This document shows, one piece after another, positions 42,899 to 51,915 of a stretch of DNA of 64,000 nt. The first letter of the stretch is position 1. Every line of letters begins with the position of its first letter. This DNA comes from Alphaproteobacteria bacterium. GTDB taxonomy: Bacteria; Pseudomonadota; Alphaproteobacteria; UBA9655. The DNA lies in the NCBI GenBank assembly GCA_019752515.1, contig JAIEMB010000016.1, positions 1-64,000 on the forward strand, read 5' to 3'. The position numbers and the translations under genes are program-made. The notes under the pieces are model-generated. The model saw only the letters and a program-made list of their open reading frames with translations. It made no database searches and had not been told where the DNA came from.

Positions 42899-42936
42899 AA
42901 GCCCCTCTCTCGTATGAGAGGGGCTTGCTTTTAATT
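42899..42936 (+). terminator. Strong intrinsic terminator
   Basis: AAGCCCCTCTC pairs with GAGAGGGGCTT (42899-42909 / 42916-42926), 6-nt loop, then GCTTTTAATTTT. Directly after the basic exported protein gene. Confidence 0.88.
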
Positions 42937-43002
42937 TTCCTCTCCTCAAAAGAAATTCTACTCGCTAAGATTTATCATTAAATAAGAATTAAGTTCAGCA
43001 CA

Positions 43003-45066
43003 ATGAGCTTCTTGAAACGTCTTTATTCATCCTTTTATAATGATTTTGATCGATGGCCCTTATGGGCGCCTGTATTTTTAGGCCTTGGTATTATTGTCTA
43101 TTTTAGTCTTTCCTTTGAGCCCCCCTTATTATGGGCTTTGGGTTGTTGCCTTTTTTTTTCGCTTTCTTGCTTGGCATTTGGTTTTCACCCCCTTCGTTTG
43201 GGTGTTTTTTGCATAGGACTTATCGCCCTTGGGTTTTCGGCAGCTTATGTAAGAACCCATCTCTTAAATACGAGCATGCTGCACTACCCCTTACCTCCCC
43301 TGATTCTTCAGGGAAAAATAAATCAAGTTGAATTAAAACCTACCCTTAAAGGAACATTCACCCAACGAGTAATCTTAACAGACCTCAAGGCCGAAACGGT
43401 CGAAAACCTCCCTTCTAAGATACGTTTAACAATCAAAGGAAAGATGATCCACCTCTGGCCAGGCCAAATTATTCGTTTAAAAGTAAAGATGACCCCTCTT
43501 TCTGACCCTTCCCTTCCCGGTGGTTTCGACTTTCGACGTCAAGCTTATTTTCAAGGTATAGGAGCCACTGGTTTTTCCTTTTCCTCTCCTGAAATTGTAG
43601 GATTTGAATCCTCCTGGAAGGGGAATATTGAAAAAAGACGGGAAGAAGTTACAGATTTTTTTCTGAGTCACTTTCCCTCTCCTCAAGGAGCCATTGCAGC
43701 AGCCCTCATTACAGGTGATAAGGCTGGCATCCCTGAAGCGACTCGTGAAGACTTTATAAATTCAGGTCTCGCACATATTCTTGCAATCTCAGGGCTTCAT
43801 TTAACAATCATTGCCGGTGTAGTATTTATGATTATAAGGCGAGGTATTGCTCTTATCCCTCCTCTTTGTCTCAGGTATAACAGTAAAAAAATTGCTGCCC
43901 TTGGCACAATTTTGATGACCTTTATCTATCTTATTCTCTCCGGCTTTGGCATCCCAGCACAACGTGCATTTATTATGATTTTTCTTGTCATGGGAGCAAT
44001 CCTTATGGATCGAACGGCACTTTCCATGCGAACTGTTGCTTTTGCAGCTTTTTTGATACTTCTCTTCAAGCCTGAAGCTTTGCTCGGACCCAGTTTCCAG
44101 TTATCATTCGCAGCAGTTGTGGCTCTCATTTCAGGATATGAGACCTGGAAAAATCCACTTGTTCTGTGGTTAGCAAAAGGAGGAACCCTTCGAAAGTTCC
44201 TTATTTATGGAGGAGGACTGGTGTTTACATCACTCCTTGCAACACTAGCTACCCTTCCTTTTACAATTTATCTTTTTCATCGATTTAGCTTGCATGCAAT
44301 TGAGGCCAATCTTATAGCCGTCCCACTCACGAGCTTGGTTATTATGCCCTCGGCTCTTTTATCATGCCTTATGGCACCCTTAGGGCTTGGAGACACACCT
44401 TTATGGGTTTTTGAAAAGTCTATAGAACTCCTCATTTTTATTGCTGCAAACGTCTCGACGTGGCCAGGCGCGAATATAGGAATGCCCCACCCTCCTTACC
44501 TTTCCCTTATCTTGATCATCTTTGGAGGTATGTGGCTTTGCCTCTGGCAACAAACTTTTCGCAAATGGGGATTTCTCTTTATAAGTTTAGGCGTGTTGAT
44601 GATTTTTGAAGGAAACCCACCTCAACTTCTTATTGATGGACAAGGGAAGGTTGCTGCTCTTTATGAGAATGATGTTCTTTATGTAAGTTCTCACCGAAAG
44701 GGAAAGTTTACAGTAGATACGTGGAAAAAATACTTAAGCGCCAAAGAAATTAAGACAATGACATGTGAAGAAGGTGTATGCAAGGTCGTTTATCGTGATA
44801 CTTCTATTGTAATATCCTCTAAAAAAGAAAACCAACCTTGTTTCAAAGACGCTATTCTCATTCGATTGGAACCTAACCTGAAAGCTTGCCCAGAAGCGCG
44901 TTTAACCCTTGATTGGTACAATCTTTGGCGAGGGGGAAGTCATGCCATTTGGATCACTCCTCAAAGATATGATCTTCGAAAAGCTAAGGATATTCAAGGA
45001 AATCGTCCCTGGACACGCCGCATTATACCTCGGCGGGAACGGCCGACGAAAACAACGCCTTCATAG
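43003..45066 (+). CDS. comEC: ComEC/Rec2-family DNA-uptake channel protein
   Basis: 687 aa. N-terminal membrane segments and DUF4131/OB-like part ('LILQGKINQVELKPTLKGTF', 'GFDFRRQAYFQGIGATGF'), then the Competence domain with its hallmark 'NSGLAHILAISGLHLTIIAG' (about 255-275) and multiple membrane helices. The C-terminal metallo-beta-lactamase domain of classical ComEC is absent; a short domain of about 150 aa takes its place, as in other alphaproteobacteria. Inner-membrane channel for single-stranded DNA. Its last 44 nt overlap the convergent ppiD-like gene. Confidence 0.88.
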   Translation: MSFLKRLYSSFYNDFDRWPLWAPVFLGLGIIVYFSLSFEPPLLWALGCCLFFSLSCLAFGFHPLRLGVFCIGLIALGFSAAYVRTHLLNTSMLHYPLPPLILQGKINQVELKPTLKGTFTQRVILTDLKAETVENLPSKIRLTIKGKMIHLWPGQIIRLKVKMTPLSDPSLPGGFDFRRQAYFQGIGATGFSFSSPEIVGFESSWKGNIEKRREEVTDFFLSHFPSPQGAIAAALITGDKAGIPEATREDFINSGLAHILAISGLHLTIIAGVVFMIIRRGIALIPPLCLRYNSKKIAALGTILMTFIYLILSGFGIPAQRAFIMIFLVMGAILMDRTALSMRTVAFAAFLILLFKPEALLGPSFQLSFAAVVALISGYETWKNPLVLWLAKGGTLRKFLIYGGGLVFTSLLATLATLPFTIYLFHRFSLHAIEANLIAVPLTSLVIMPSALLSCLMAPLGLGDTPLWVFEKSIELLIFIAANVSTWPGANIGMPHPPYLSLILIIFGGMWLCLWQQTFRKWGFLFISLGVLMIFEGNPPQLLIDGQGKVAALYENDVLYVSSHRKGKFTVDTWKKYLSAKEIKTMTCEEGVCKVVYRDTSIVISSKKENQPCFKDAILIRLEPNLKACPEARLTLDWYNLWRGGSHAIWITPQRYDLRKAKDIQGNRPWTRRIIPRRERPTKTTPS

Positions 45067-46639
45067 CTTCACTATTCACCTTAACAGGATAACGAATACG
45101 AAGAGCATTTAAATAAGCGATGAGAAGGTCACTCTGATAAGCTTTTAATAGGGTTTCCTTAAAAGAATCCAGTTTTTCTTCTTTTACCTTGGGGTCCGGA
45201 GGAATAACCGTATTAAGAACAACAAGGGCGAATCCTTCTGGAGTCCACGTCATTCCCGCCTGCTGAGGTCGTAAAGAGAAGACCTCGTTTTTTATTTCAT
45301 CTGAAACAGAGGGGGATGGTTCGGAAAGAGAAAGACTTGGCAAGAGAGTCATCATAGAAACAGCTCGGTGTCCTTGATTAAATGAGTCAACATAAGCTTT
45401 GGCTTTAAGCTGAGCAGCTTTAAGCTGTTCAGCTTCAGTCCATATTTTTAAAACCTGGTTTTTAATATCTGCAAAAGGTTGGAAAGAGGCAGGCGAAACT
45501 TTGTCAACGCGTACAGTATAATAGGGACCACTGTGAGCTTGAGAGAAAGGAGTATCTGTCCCCTCTTCAAGACCAAAGGCTACCTGAAGCATCTCTTTTG
45601 CAAGTTCTTCATTTTGAGGGAGTTGAGAAGGAACCTCTCCCATCTTATCCCGCCCAAGTTTATCTATCTGCTCAAGTTTTAGAAGCTGTGCACCTTTGAC
45701 GGTTGGAGCGAGTTCCTCAAAAGTCGCCCCCCCTGCAATTTTTTCATCAATGTCTTGGGTAACTTTATAGACTTTTTCATTGGCTTTCTCCTTTTGTACA
45801 TCAGCCACGATAAGTTCTCTTACCTCCTCAAGAGGTTTTTTTCCAAACGTCTCAGATTTTGCTTCGTAAGTTGCCTTAATGTCATCTTCTGAAACAGGAA
45901 TCTCTTTTGCAATTAGAGCAGGATCTATCACTAAGGTTGTGATGGTCCTGAGCTCAGGAGTCTTAAATTCCTTTTGGTGTTTATTGTAAAAAGCTTCCAA
46001 TACTTCTGTATTTGGTGGAGGGGGAGCTGGCATTTCTTTTGGGGAAATAATGAGTGTGGAAGCTTGGCGATATTGATACTGGGCATCAAACAGACGGTTA
46101 ACCATTTCATCTGGAAGATACGCCCCGATCATCACAGCATCTTTAAGTTGCTCACGAATAAGTTCTTGACGAACCTCTGCTATGAAACTGTCCTCCGACC
46201 TGCCATTTGAACGTAAGAGCTGAGTAAAGAGAACACGATCAAAAACGCCCTTTTCATTTTGAAAAGCTTTAATGGATTGAATTTGATGACGAAGGGTCTC
46301 ATCACTTACCGTCACACCTAAATGCTCTGCTTCAAGATTAAGAAGAATTTCCTGAATGAGTTGACTCAAGACCATCTGAGCCATACCTTCTTTCAAAAGC
46401 TCATCACGGGTCACAGATCCATCCGTTTGGGCTACAACACGATGGATCTGTTCTTGTACTTTCTCAGCCAACTCATAACGGCTAATAGATAAATCCCCAA
46501 CTTGAGCCACAACAGCATTCGGATCGTGAGGACGAAACCAACTCCCCCCTCCAAAGAAAGCGACGAAGCTTAAAGCTACGATTGCAAGGAAAACCCTCGC
46601 TATACGGGATTGTGAAAATTTTTGAAAGGCCTGAATCAT
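45023..46639 (-). CDS. PpiD/SurA-type periplasmic folding protein
   Basis: 538 aa from ATG 46639 (an in-frame TTG lies at 46645). One N-terminal membrane anchor (about residues 14-33: 'ARVFLAIVALSFVAFFGGG'), then a SurA-N-like chaperone domain ('VAQVGDLSISRYELAEKVQE') and a PpiC-like region ('TPELRTITTLVIDP', 'GATFEELAP'). Acts on outer-membrane protein folding in the periplasm, consistent with the many barrels encoded here. The parvulin part is diverged, so catalytic activity is uncertain. Confidence 0.85.
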   Translation of the reverse strand: MIQAFQKFSQSRIARVFLAIVALSFVAFFGGGSWFRPHDPNAVVAQVGDLSISRYELAEKVQEQIHRVVAQTDGSVTRDELLKEGMAQMVLSQLIQEILLNLEAEHLGVTVSDETLRHQIQSIKAFQNEKGVFDRVLFTQLLRSNGRSEDSFIAEVRQELIREQLKDAVMIGAYLPDEMVNRLFDAQYQYRQASTLIISPKEMPAPPPPNTEVLEAFYNKHQKEFKTPELRTITTLVIDPALIAKEIPVSEDDIKATYEAKSETFGKKPLEEVRELIVADVQKEKANEKVYKVTQDIDEKIAGGATFEELAPTVKGAQLLKLEQIDKLGRDKMGEVPSQLPQNEELAKEMLQVAFGLEEGTDTPFSQAHSGPYYTVRVDKVSPASFQPFADIKNQVLKIWTEAEQLKAAQLKAKAYVDSFNQGHRAVSMMTLLPSLSLSEPSPSVSDEIKNEVFSLRPQQAGMTWTPEGFALVVLNTVIPPDPKVKEEKLDSFKETLLKAYQSDLLIAYLNALRIRYPVKVNSEAMKALFSSAVPAEV

Positions 46640-47068
46640 GATCAACCGTTATGTAAATTTATTTTATGGGATCGTACAGATTATTACGCAAACTCGCAAG
46701 ATAAGAACAAGTGGTTGCATTATAACTGTTGATTCTTTTCACTGCCAAAGAAAAATCATTTGAGGGCGCAAAAAAATCCTATTTATTTTTGCAATGATTT
46801 TTCATGCAAGCATTGGTGGGGGATCAATACCTAGTGTGAGAAAGGTTCATCTGAGTTTTCAAAATATTTAAGAATGGCCTTGACTATCATATTTTCGTTC
46901 TTATCCAGAACTAAGGTTAATTAAAAATTAACTTAATTTTTATATAAAATGTTGGAATAATAGCAGAAAGACTATAAAAATGCTCTTTATCAAAATTCTT
47001 ACTATTATTTTGCGATCCAAATTCCTAGGTTGTTTTACTGTATAAGATATATAAAATATATCACCTGT
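46640..47068. other. Intergenic region, no gene seen
   Basis: AT-rich, between the divergent ppiD-like gene and the truncated autotransporter. No convincing frame, RNA or strong hairpin found. Confidence 0.5.
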
Positions 47069-48847
47069 ATGTGTTGTATAAAGAAAACTACGCTTTCATT
47101 ACATTTAATATCAACAGTATTTCCTTTTTCTGCATTTGGGCAAACACTAAACATTCCGAGCGGAACAAACCAAGAGACGACCTTCGATCTCCAAAAATAT
47201 TATCCAGATGGTGTTAATTTGGAGGGCCCTTCTAGTACTCTTAAAATTCTCCAAAGTGTAAGTGGAAAATATGCTCCTATAGGTGGAGGAATTTTTGGAA
47301 GAGGTTCTGTAGTCATCGATACTTCCTCTAACGCTATTGTTATACTTTCAGGAACTCCACCCTCTTATTCTGGGTTTATTCAAATAATTGGAGCTTCTAC
47401 ATTGCAGGGAGATGTTTCACCAAATTCTTTGCTTCAACTTTCAAGTTCGCAAGCTACCTATATTCTAGACGGCACGGATCAAGCTGCCCTATCTCTTCAG
47501 GGACAAGGCGGGTCTACTATTAATTTAGGGTCTAATACTCTTACAATTGGCCAGGATTCGAAGGGGGCTATTGGGAAGTTTGATGGCGTTATTCAAGATG
47601 GCAATTCGAGTGGGGGCGATGGAGTAGGAAATCTCCAGCTTTTATTTGGTGAGTTAACTCTGGGAGGAAACAATACTTACACTGGGACAACAACGATCAC
47701 GGGCAACGACTCCTCGCTTATTGGAACAACAGAGTCCTTTCCGCCTCCAACACCAGGTATTACGAGCAGTGGATCTATTATTAATAATGGTGCACTTACC
47801 TTCAATCAGTCTTTTGATGGGACTTTTGAAGGCAATATTAGTGGAAGTGGCTTTGTTAGCATAAATGGAGAAGGCACGATCACTTATGAGGGAACGAATA
47901 CCTACACAGGAGGAACAATAGTTAATAATGGAGTTTTACAAGGCCCTCTCACTACAAATACTCCATTAAACGTAAATAGTGGAACATATGCTTTAACTGA
48001 ACCTCAAACCATTAGCATTTTATCGGGACCAGAAAAAGGGACGGTAGCGTTGGAAGCCAACACGCTAACGGTCAATGAAAATACCGCTACAGAATTTGCT
48101 GGACAGATTACGGGTACGGGAAGCCTTGTAATGGCAGGTGGAGGGACCTTAATCCTTTCAGGAAACAATACTTATTCAGGGGGAACAACACTTGATGGTG
48201 GAACTGTAATTATCAACTCTTCAACCGGACTAGGAAGTGGATCTCTTACCTTTAATAATGGGGCCACCCTTGATGCAACAAATGTTACTGTTTCTCAGGA
48301 TATAACGCTAAATGCCTCAGGTGGAACCTTCGATGTGCAACCAGGGCTAACAACAACGCTCTCAGGAAATATAGGAGGAAGTGGTGCTCTTATTCTCTCC
48401 GGAGGAGGTTCTTTATTTCCTATAGGAAAAAATACGTATTCGGGAGGAACCACTCTTAATAACGGAACTTTGGCAATTGAGTCTGATGATAGCCTAGGGA
48501 GCGGGCCTATTACTCTTATTGGTAACGCTAATTTCGGAACAATAGATGTTTCAAAAGGCACTATAAACCTCTCTCAACCGATAACTTTAAACGGAGGAGG
48601 AGGATTTAATGTAGGTTCAGGAGTAACTTTAGAACTCTCGGGAGGAATAACAGGGCCTGGCCCTGTTATCACTTCTGGTCCTGGGACTTTATCCCTTAAA
48701 GGAGAAGTAAAGTATGATGCAGGAACAATCGTTAATGCGGGGACCCTCCAGGGAAGCATTCCAGAAAGCACAGCTTTGGAAGTGAATGGGGGAACTTTTA
48801 GTTTCTCACTACCCTATAATTTTTTAAGGGAAGAAAGAAGGGATTGA
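47069..48847 (+). pseudogene. Autotransporter passenger cut short beside an IS fragment
   Basis: 592 codons from ATG 47069 (an in-frame TTG at 47030 is possible). Signal peptide 'MCCIKKTTLSLHLISTVFPF...FG', then PATR repeats ('GNNTYTGTTTITG', 'GTNTYTGGTIVNNG', 'LSGNNTYSGGTTLDGG'). It ends abruptly after 'LEVNGGTFSFSLPYNFLREE' without the linker or barrel domain, and an IS4-type transposase fragment begins 60 nt later. So the 3' part was lost through the insertion, and the product cannot be displayed by its own barrel. It could be secreted to the periplasm, but is most likely dead. Confidence 0.78.
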
Positions 48848-48907
48848 AAATATTCATAAAATTCTAGATCTTTAGTTTGACAAAAAACAAAAAAGAAAGA
48901 AAAAAAT

Positions 48908-49249
48908 ATGGATCTCTCAGCCCTTCTCAAAAGATATCAAACTCTATTACCTTGGAACTTGGCAAGAACAAAATGTTTTGTGAATATGATTTTGGGAATG
49001 ATTGCTTCAGGCTCAGTTCAACAACACAAGACCGCTCTTGGCTTTATTGGAATTGCTAAACAAAAATCCGTTTGTGCACGTATCCGTCATTTTTTAAAAA
49101 CCTTCAACTTTAATTTTTCCGATTATGCTCAAGCCATTCTGGAAATGACCCCACTCAAAGATCCGCTCACGCTCGCCCTTGATCGTACAAATTGGAAATT
49201 TGGGCGAATCGACATTAACCTTTTGGTATTGGCTGTAAGACAACCCTAG
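48908..49249 (+). mobile_element. 5' fragment of an IS4-family transposase
   Basis: 113 aa resembling the N-terminal part of IS4-type transposases: 'CFVNMILGMIASGSVQQHKT', 'PLTLALDRTNWKFGRIDINL' (the first Asp of the DDE triad lies in the LDRTNW block). The frame then ends at 'LAVRQP' and the remaining 200 or so residues, with the other two catalytic residues, are missing. No second end or clear inverted repeat was found nearby. Non-functional remnant whose arrival or deletion truncated the autotransporter upstream. Confidence 0.75.
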
Positions 49250-49407
49250 GAAAAATATTTAAGGACATCCTTAAATAAATAACCAGCGCGGAAAAATCAT
49301 CTTCACTAATAAGAAAAGTTTTTGGTTTTGAGGAGAATTGCATTAAGTATGTTCTAAATTACTTTAACTAAGACGGTAGCTTAATAATACCAAGGATCCC
49401 ATTGGTT

Positions 49408-50244
49408 ATGCCAGAACTTCCTGAAGTTGAAACTATTTGCCAAGCCCTAAAGCCCGTATTAGAGGGAGCTTCTTTTCAGAAGATTCAGCTAAACCGACCA
49501 AATTTGCGCTATCCTTTCCCTGTCAATCTCGAGAGTGAGCTTGCATATTACCCCATTAGCCATGTGCGGCGTCGAGCAAAATATATTCTAGTAGACTTTA
49601 GCCATGGCTTGACACTCATATGGCACCTAGGAATGTCTGGGCGCGTGGTTGTTGAAAACATTACGGCTACTTCTCTAAAGCCAAGTCCTCATGATCATGT
49701 TATTTTTACAACTTCTCATAACTACAAAATCACTTACCGTGATCCAAGGCGCTTTGGTTTTCTCCGACTTTCTCCCACCAACCAATTAGGCAAAATATCT
49801 CCCTTTAGTACTCTTGGGCCTGAAGCCCTCAACGATCCAAAGTTCAATGCAAAGGTGTTTTATGATCGTTTACAGTCCTGCAATATTTCTCTAAAAAACG
49901 CACTTCTCAACCAAAAGATTATTGCGGGTATAGGCAATATTTATGCTTCAGAGGCTTTATGGCAAGCGAGGCTTTCGCCATTGCGTCTTACGAAGTCTCT
50001 TACGCTTACAGAAACAGAGAGATTACTTAAAGAACTCCAGGATGTATTAAGACGCGCTATTGCTGCTGGAGGATCGACATTGCGAGACCACGCCCGGCCG
50101 AATGGGGATATTGGCTATTTTCAGCATGAGTTTAAGGTTTATAATCGTGAAAGTGCTCTTTGTTTTCGCTGTCAGGTTTTTCCACTCAGTAAGATTATAC
50201 AAAGTGGACGGGCAACATATTATTGCATAAAATGCCAGCAGTAA
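49408..50244 (+). CDS. mutM: Formamidopyrimidine-DNA glycosylase
   Basis: Excises 8-oxoguanine and related lesions. ATG 49408 gives the mandatory MPELPEVET start (catalytic Pro after Met removal, Glu next). 278 aa. 'IWHLGMSGRVV', the helix-two-turn-helix segment 'IAGIGNIYASEALWQARLSP', and the C-terminal zinc finger (CFRC ... CIKC) are intact. An in-frame TTG at 49402 is not needed. Confidence 0.95.
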   Translation: MPELPEVETICQALKPVLEGASFQKIQLNRPNLRYPFPVNLESELAYYPISHVRRRAKYILVDFSHGLTLIWHLGMSGRVVVENITATSLKPSPHDHVIFTTSHNYKITYRDPRRFGFLRLSPTNQLGKISPFSTLGPEALNDPKFNAKVFYDRLQSCNISLKNALLNQKIIAGIGNIYASEALWQARLSPLRLTKSLTLTETERLLKELQDVLRRAIAAGGSTLRDHARPNGDIGYFQHEFKVYNRESALCFRCQVFPLSKIIQSGRATYYCIKCQQ

Positions 50245-50575
50245 GATCACTCTTTAAAATCATCAATAAAGAAGTTTTTAAATAAAATGAACATTGAAAC
50301 GGATATACAGGAAACCAGCTTTTAACTAAGAGAAGTTTAAAAAATGTTTAAATTCATGCACAGTTGTCTTAGCAGATAAAAATATCGGTATGAAAGAACT
50401 AAAGGTATACCTTGAATGAAATAGATCAATAAACCTGAGTAAAATAAATGTAATTTTTCTCATTAAAAATATAAGGCAAAATAAAATGAATGGACCTATT
50501 TGGATAAGGAGCGTTAGTGTCTCCTACAATGGAGATTTTATTAGTATCCAAGCCTAGTCGGGCTACAACTCTCCC
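50245..50575. other. Intergenic region, nothing certain
   Basis: AT-rich. A 26-codon frame (50529-50609, starting MEILLVSKPSRATTLPW) overlaps the start of the next gene and might be the tail of something lost, such as a toxin partner; this is too short to call. Confidence 0.4.
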
Positions 50576-50977
50576 ATGGCAGACCCGACAGCGACTGAAT
50601 ATTTATTAGTTGGGGATACATCAAATGAAGTGCTTGGTAACGCTGTTCTTAATGCCTTAAAACAAAGTCGGTTTCTGTCATATAAAGAAGCATGCGCTTT
50701 AGAAGAAAAAGCTGAGCAGGACTATATGATTTGGATAAAAAAATTGATAGTCCGATATGGGTATAAAAATAAAATAGAATTACTTCAGAATATGAAAAAC
50801 TGCATTGTTGAACATCATGAAAGCGTTATTACTATCCGCCCTAGCCATCATGAGAGCCTGGAGGTATGGAGCTGCGAAGGAACTATCGATGAAAGTTATA
50901 TTAAAATTTCAGCAAGCAGTTCAGCTACTGAAGTGGGGGAGGCGCTTCGGATTGCTTTTAGCCACTGTACCGGTTAA
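50576..50977 (+). CDS. CdiI-like contact-dependent inhibition immunity protein
   Basis: 133 aa, soluble. The pattern 'NEVLGNAVLNALKQSRFLS', 'YGYKNKIELLQNMKNC', 'ITIRPSHHESLEVWSCEG', 'ATEVGEALRIAFSHC' fits small CdiI-type immunity proteins that I recall from CDI/polymorphic-toxin loci. No CdiA toxin gene is next to it, so it would be an orphan that protects against toxins of relatives or neighbours. Assignment is from pattern memory only and moderate. Confidence 0.5.
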   Translation: MADPTATEYLLVGDTSNEVLGNAVLNALKQSRFLSYKEACALEEKAEQDYMIWIKKLIVRYGYKNKIELLQNMKNCIVEHHESVITIRPSHHESLEVWSCEGTIDESYIKISASSSATEVGEALRIAFSHCTG

Positions 50978-51335
50978 AGCAGTTCATATAAAATTATAGT
51001 GTTGCAATTGTAAAATACAAAAAATTGTTAACAGAATAAAAAGTCTAATCAACGCAATTTACATACGAACATATTAATAAATAACTTTTAACCATTTAAA
51101 ATAATAAAGAGTTTGCTTAATTGAGCTGCCTTTAGGAAAGAAAAGAAGGCCAATTACGGAACAAGGGAGGTTGTAATTTTAAAAGAGGGAATGAAAAATT
51201 GTAAAGTATCTCGAGGAAACGTTAGAGATAAATCAGAGACAGTAGAAACTTTAATGACTTTTTTAAATTTGCTTACCCTGTGCTGACCTAAAAAGATTAT
51301 AAGTTTTTAATGTCTTGTTAACTCGTTGAATTTGC
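50978..51335. other. Intergenic region before tRNA-Thr, nothing recognised
   Basis: AT-rich with several stop codons in all frames; no convincing gene or hairpin. Confidence 0.5.
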
Positions 51336-51411
51336 TGGTGCCGGATGTCGGAATCGAACCAACGACCTACTGATTACAAATCAGTTGCTCTACCAGCTGA
51401 GCTAATCCGGC
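51336..51411 (-). tRNA. tRNA-Thr (TGT anticodon)
   Basis: Minus strand reads GCCGGAT acceptor, D-arm AGCTCAGCTGGTAGAGC, anticodon arm ACTGA-TTTGTAA-TCAGT with TGT, T-arm around GGTTCGATTCC, acceptor ATCCGGC, discriminator A and an encoded CCA (51336-51338). All stems pair. Confidence 0.96.
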
Positions 51412-51534
51412 TTGACTAAGGCTTATAGCTTAAATGACTTGAGAAACCAAGTCAAAAAATCCCTAGTCCGCTGTTGTAAAGGAGAAAATATACATAAAAA
51501 TGTCCCTATTTGCCTTAATCTATATATTATATAT

Positions 51535-51792
51535 TTAGGTATTTGAAGATTTCTTTATGGCTTGAAGCAGAGATACCGGAATTCCTTCAGGAGCATTCCC
51601 TCCTTTAAAAAGCCACTCGTAAAGAGCTTGATCTGCACAAATTAAAACGGCTTCAAACTGTTTTAATTCAGATTGATTCATCCCTCCAATATTTTTTTTG
51701 GCAAAATTACCTAAAAGAATGTCCATTTCGCGCATACCTCGATGTTGGCTTAGATATAAGAGCCGCTTTTTTAACATTAGTATCTCATCCAT
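51535..51792 (-). CDS. sdhE: Succinate dehydrogenase assembly factor SdhE
   Basis: 85 aa, PF03937. Helps insert FAD into SdhA. The RGMRE motif at residues 18-22 ('SQHRGMREMDILLGNFA') is the flavin-transfer signature, followed by 'ALYEWLFKGG'. Stand-alone between tRNA-Thr and the protease gene. Confidence 0.9.
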   Translation of the reverse strand: MDEILMLKKRLLYLSQHRGMREMDILLGNFAKKNIGGMNQSELKQFEAVLICADQALYEWLFKGGNAPEGIPVSLLQAIKKSSNT

Positions 51793-51915
51793 GACACTTT
51801 ATATCCCCTTTTGTATTGGCTAACTTCAATCGAACACCATTGATGACTATAGAAAGGTACTTTATAAATTACACTTCAATACATATTATAAAAAGAAAAA
51901 TGGGGAAGGATGAAA

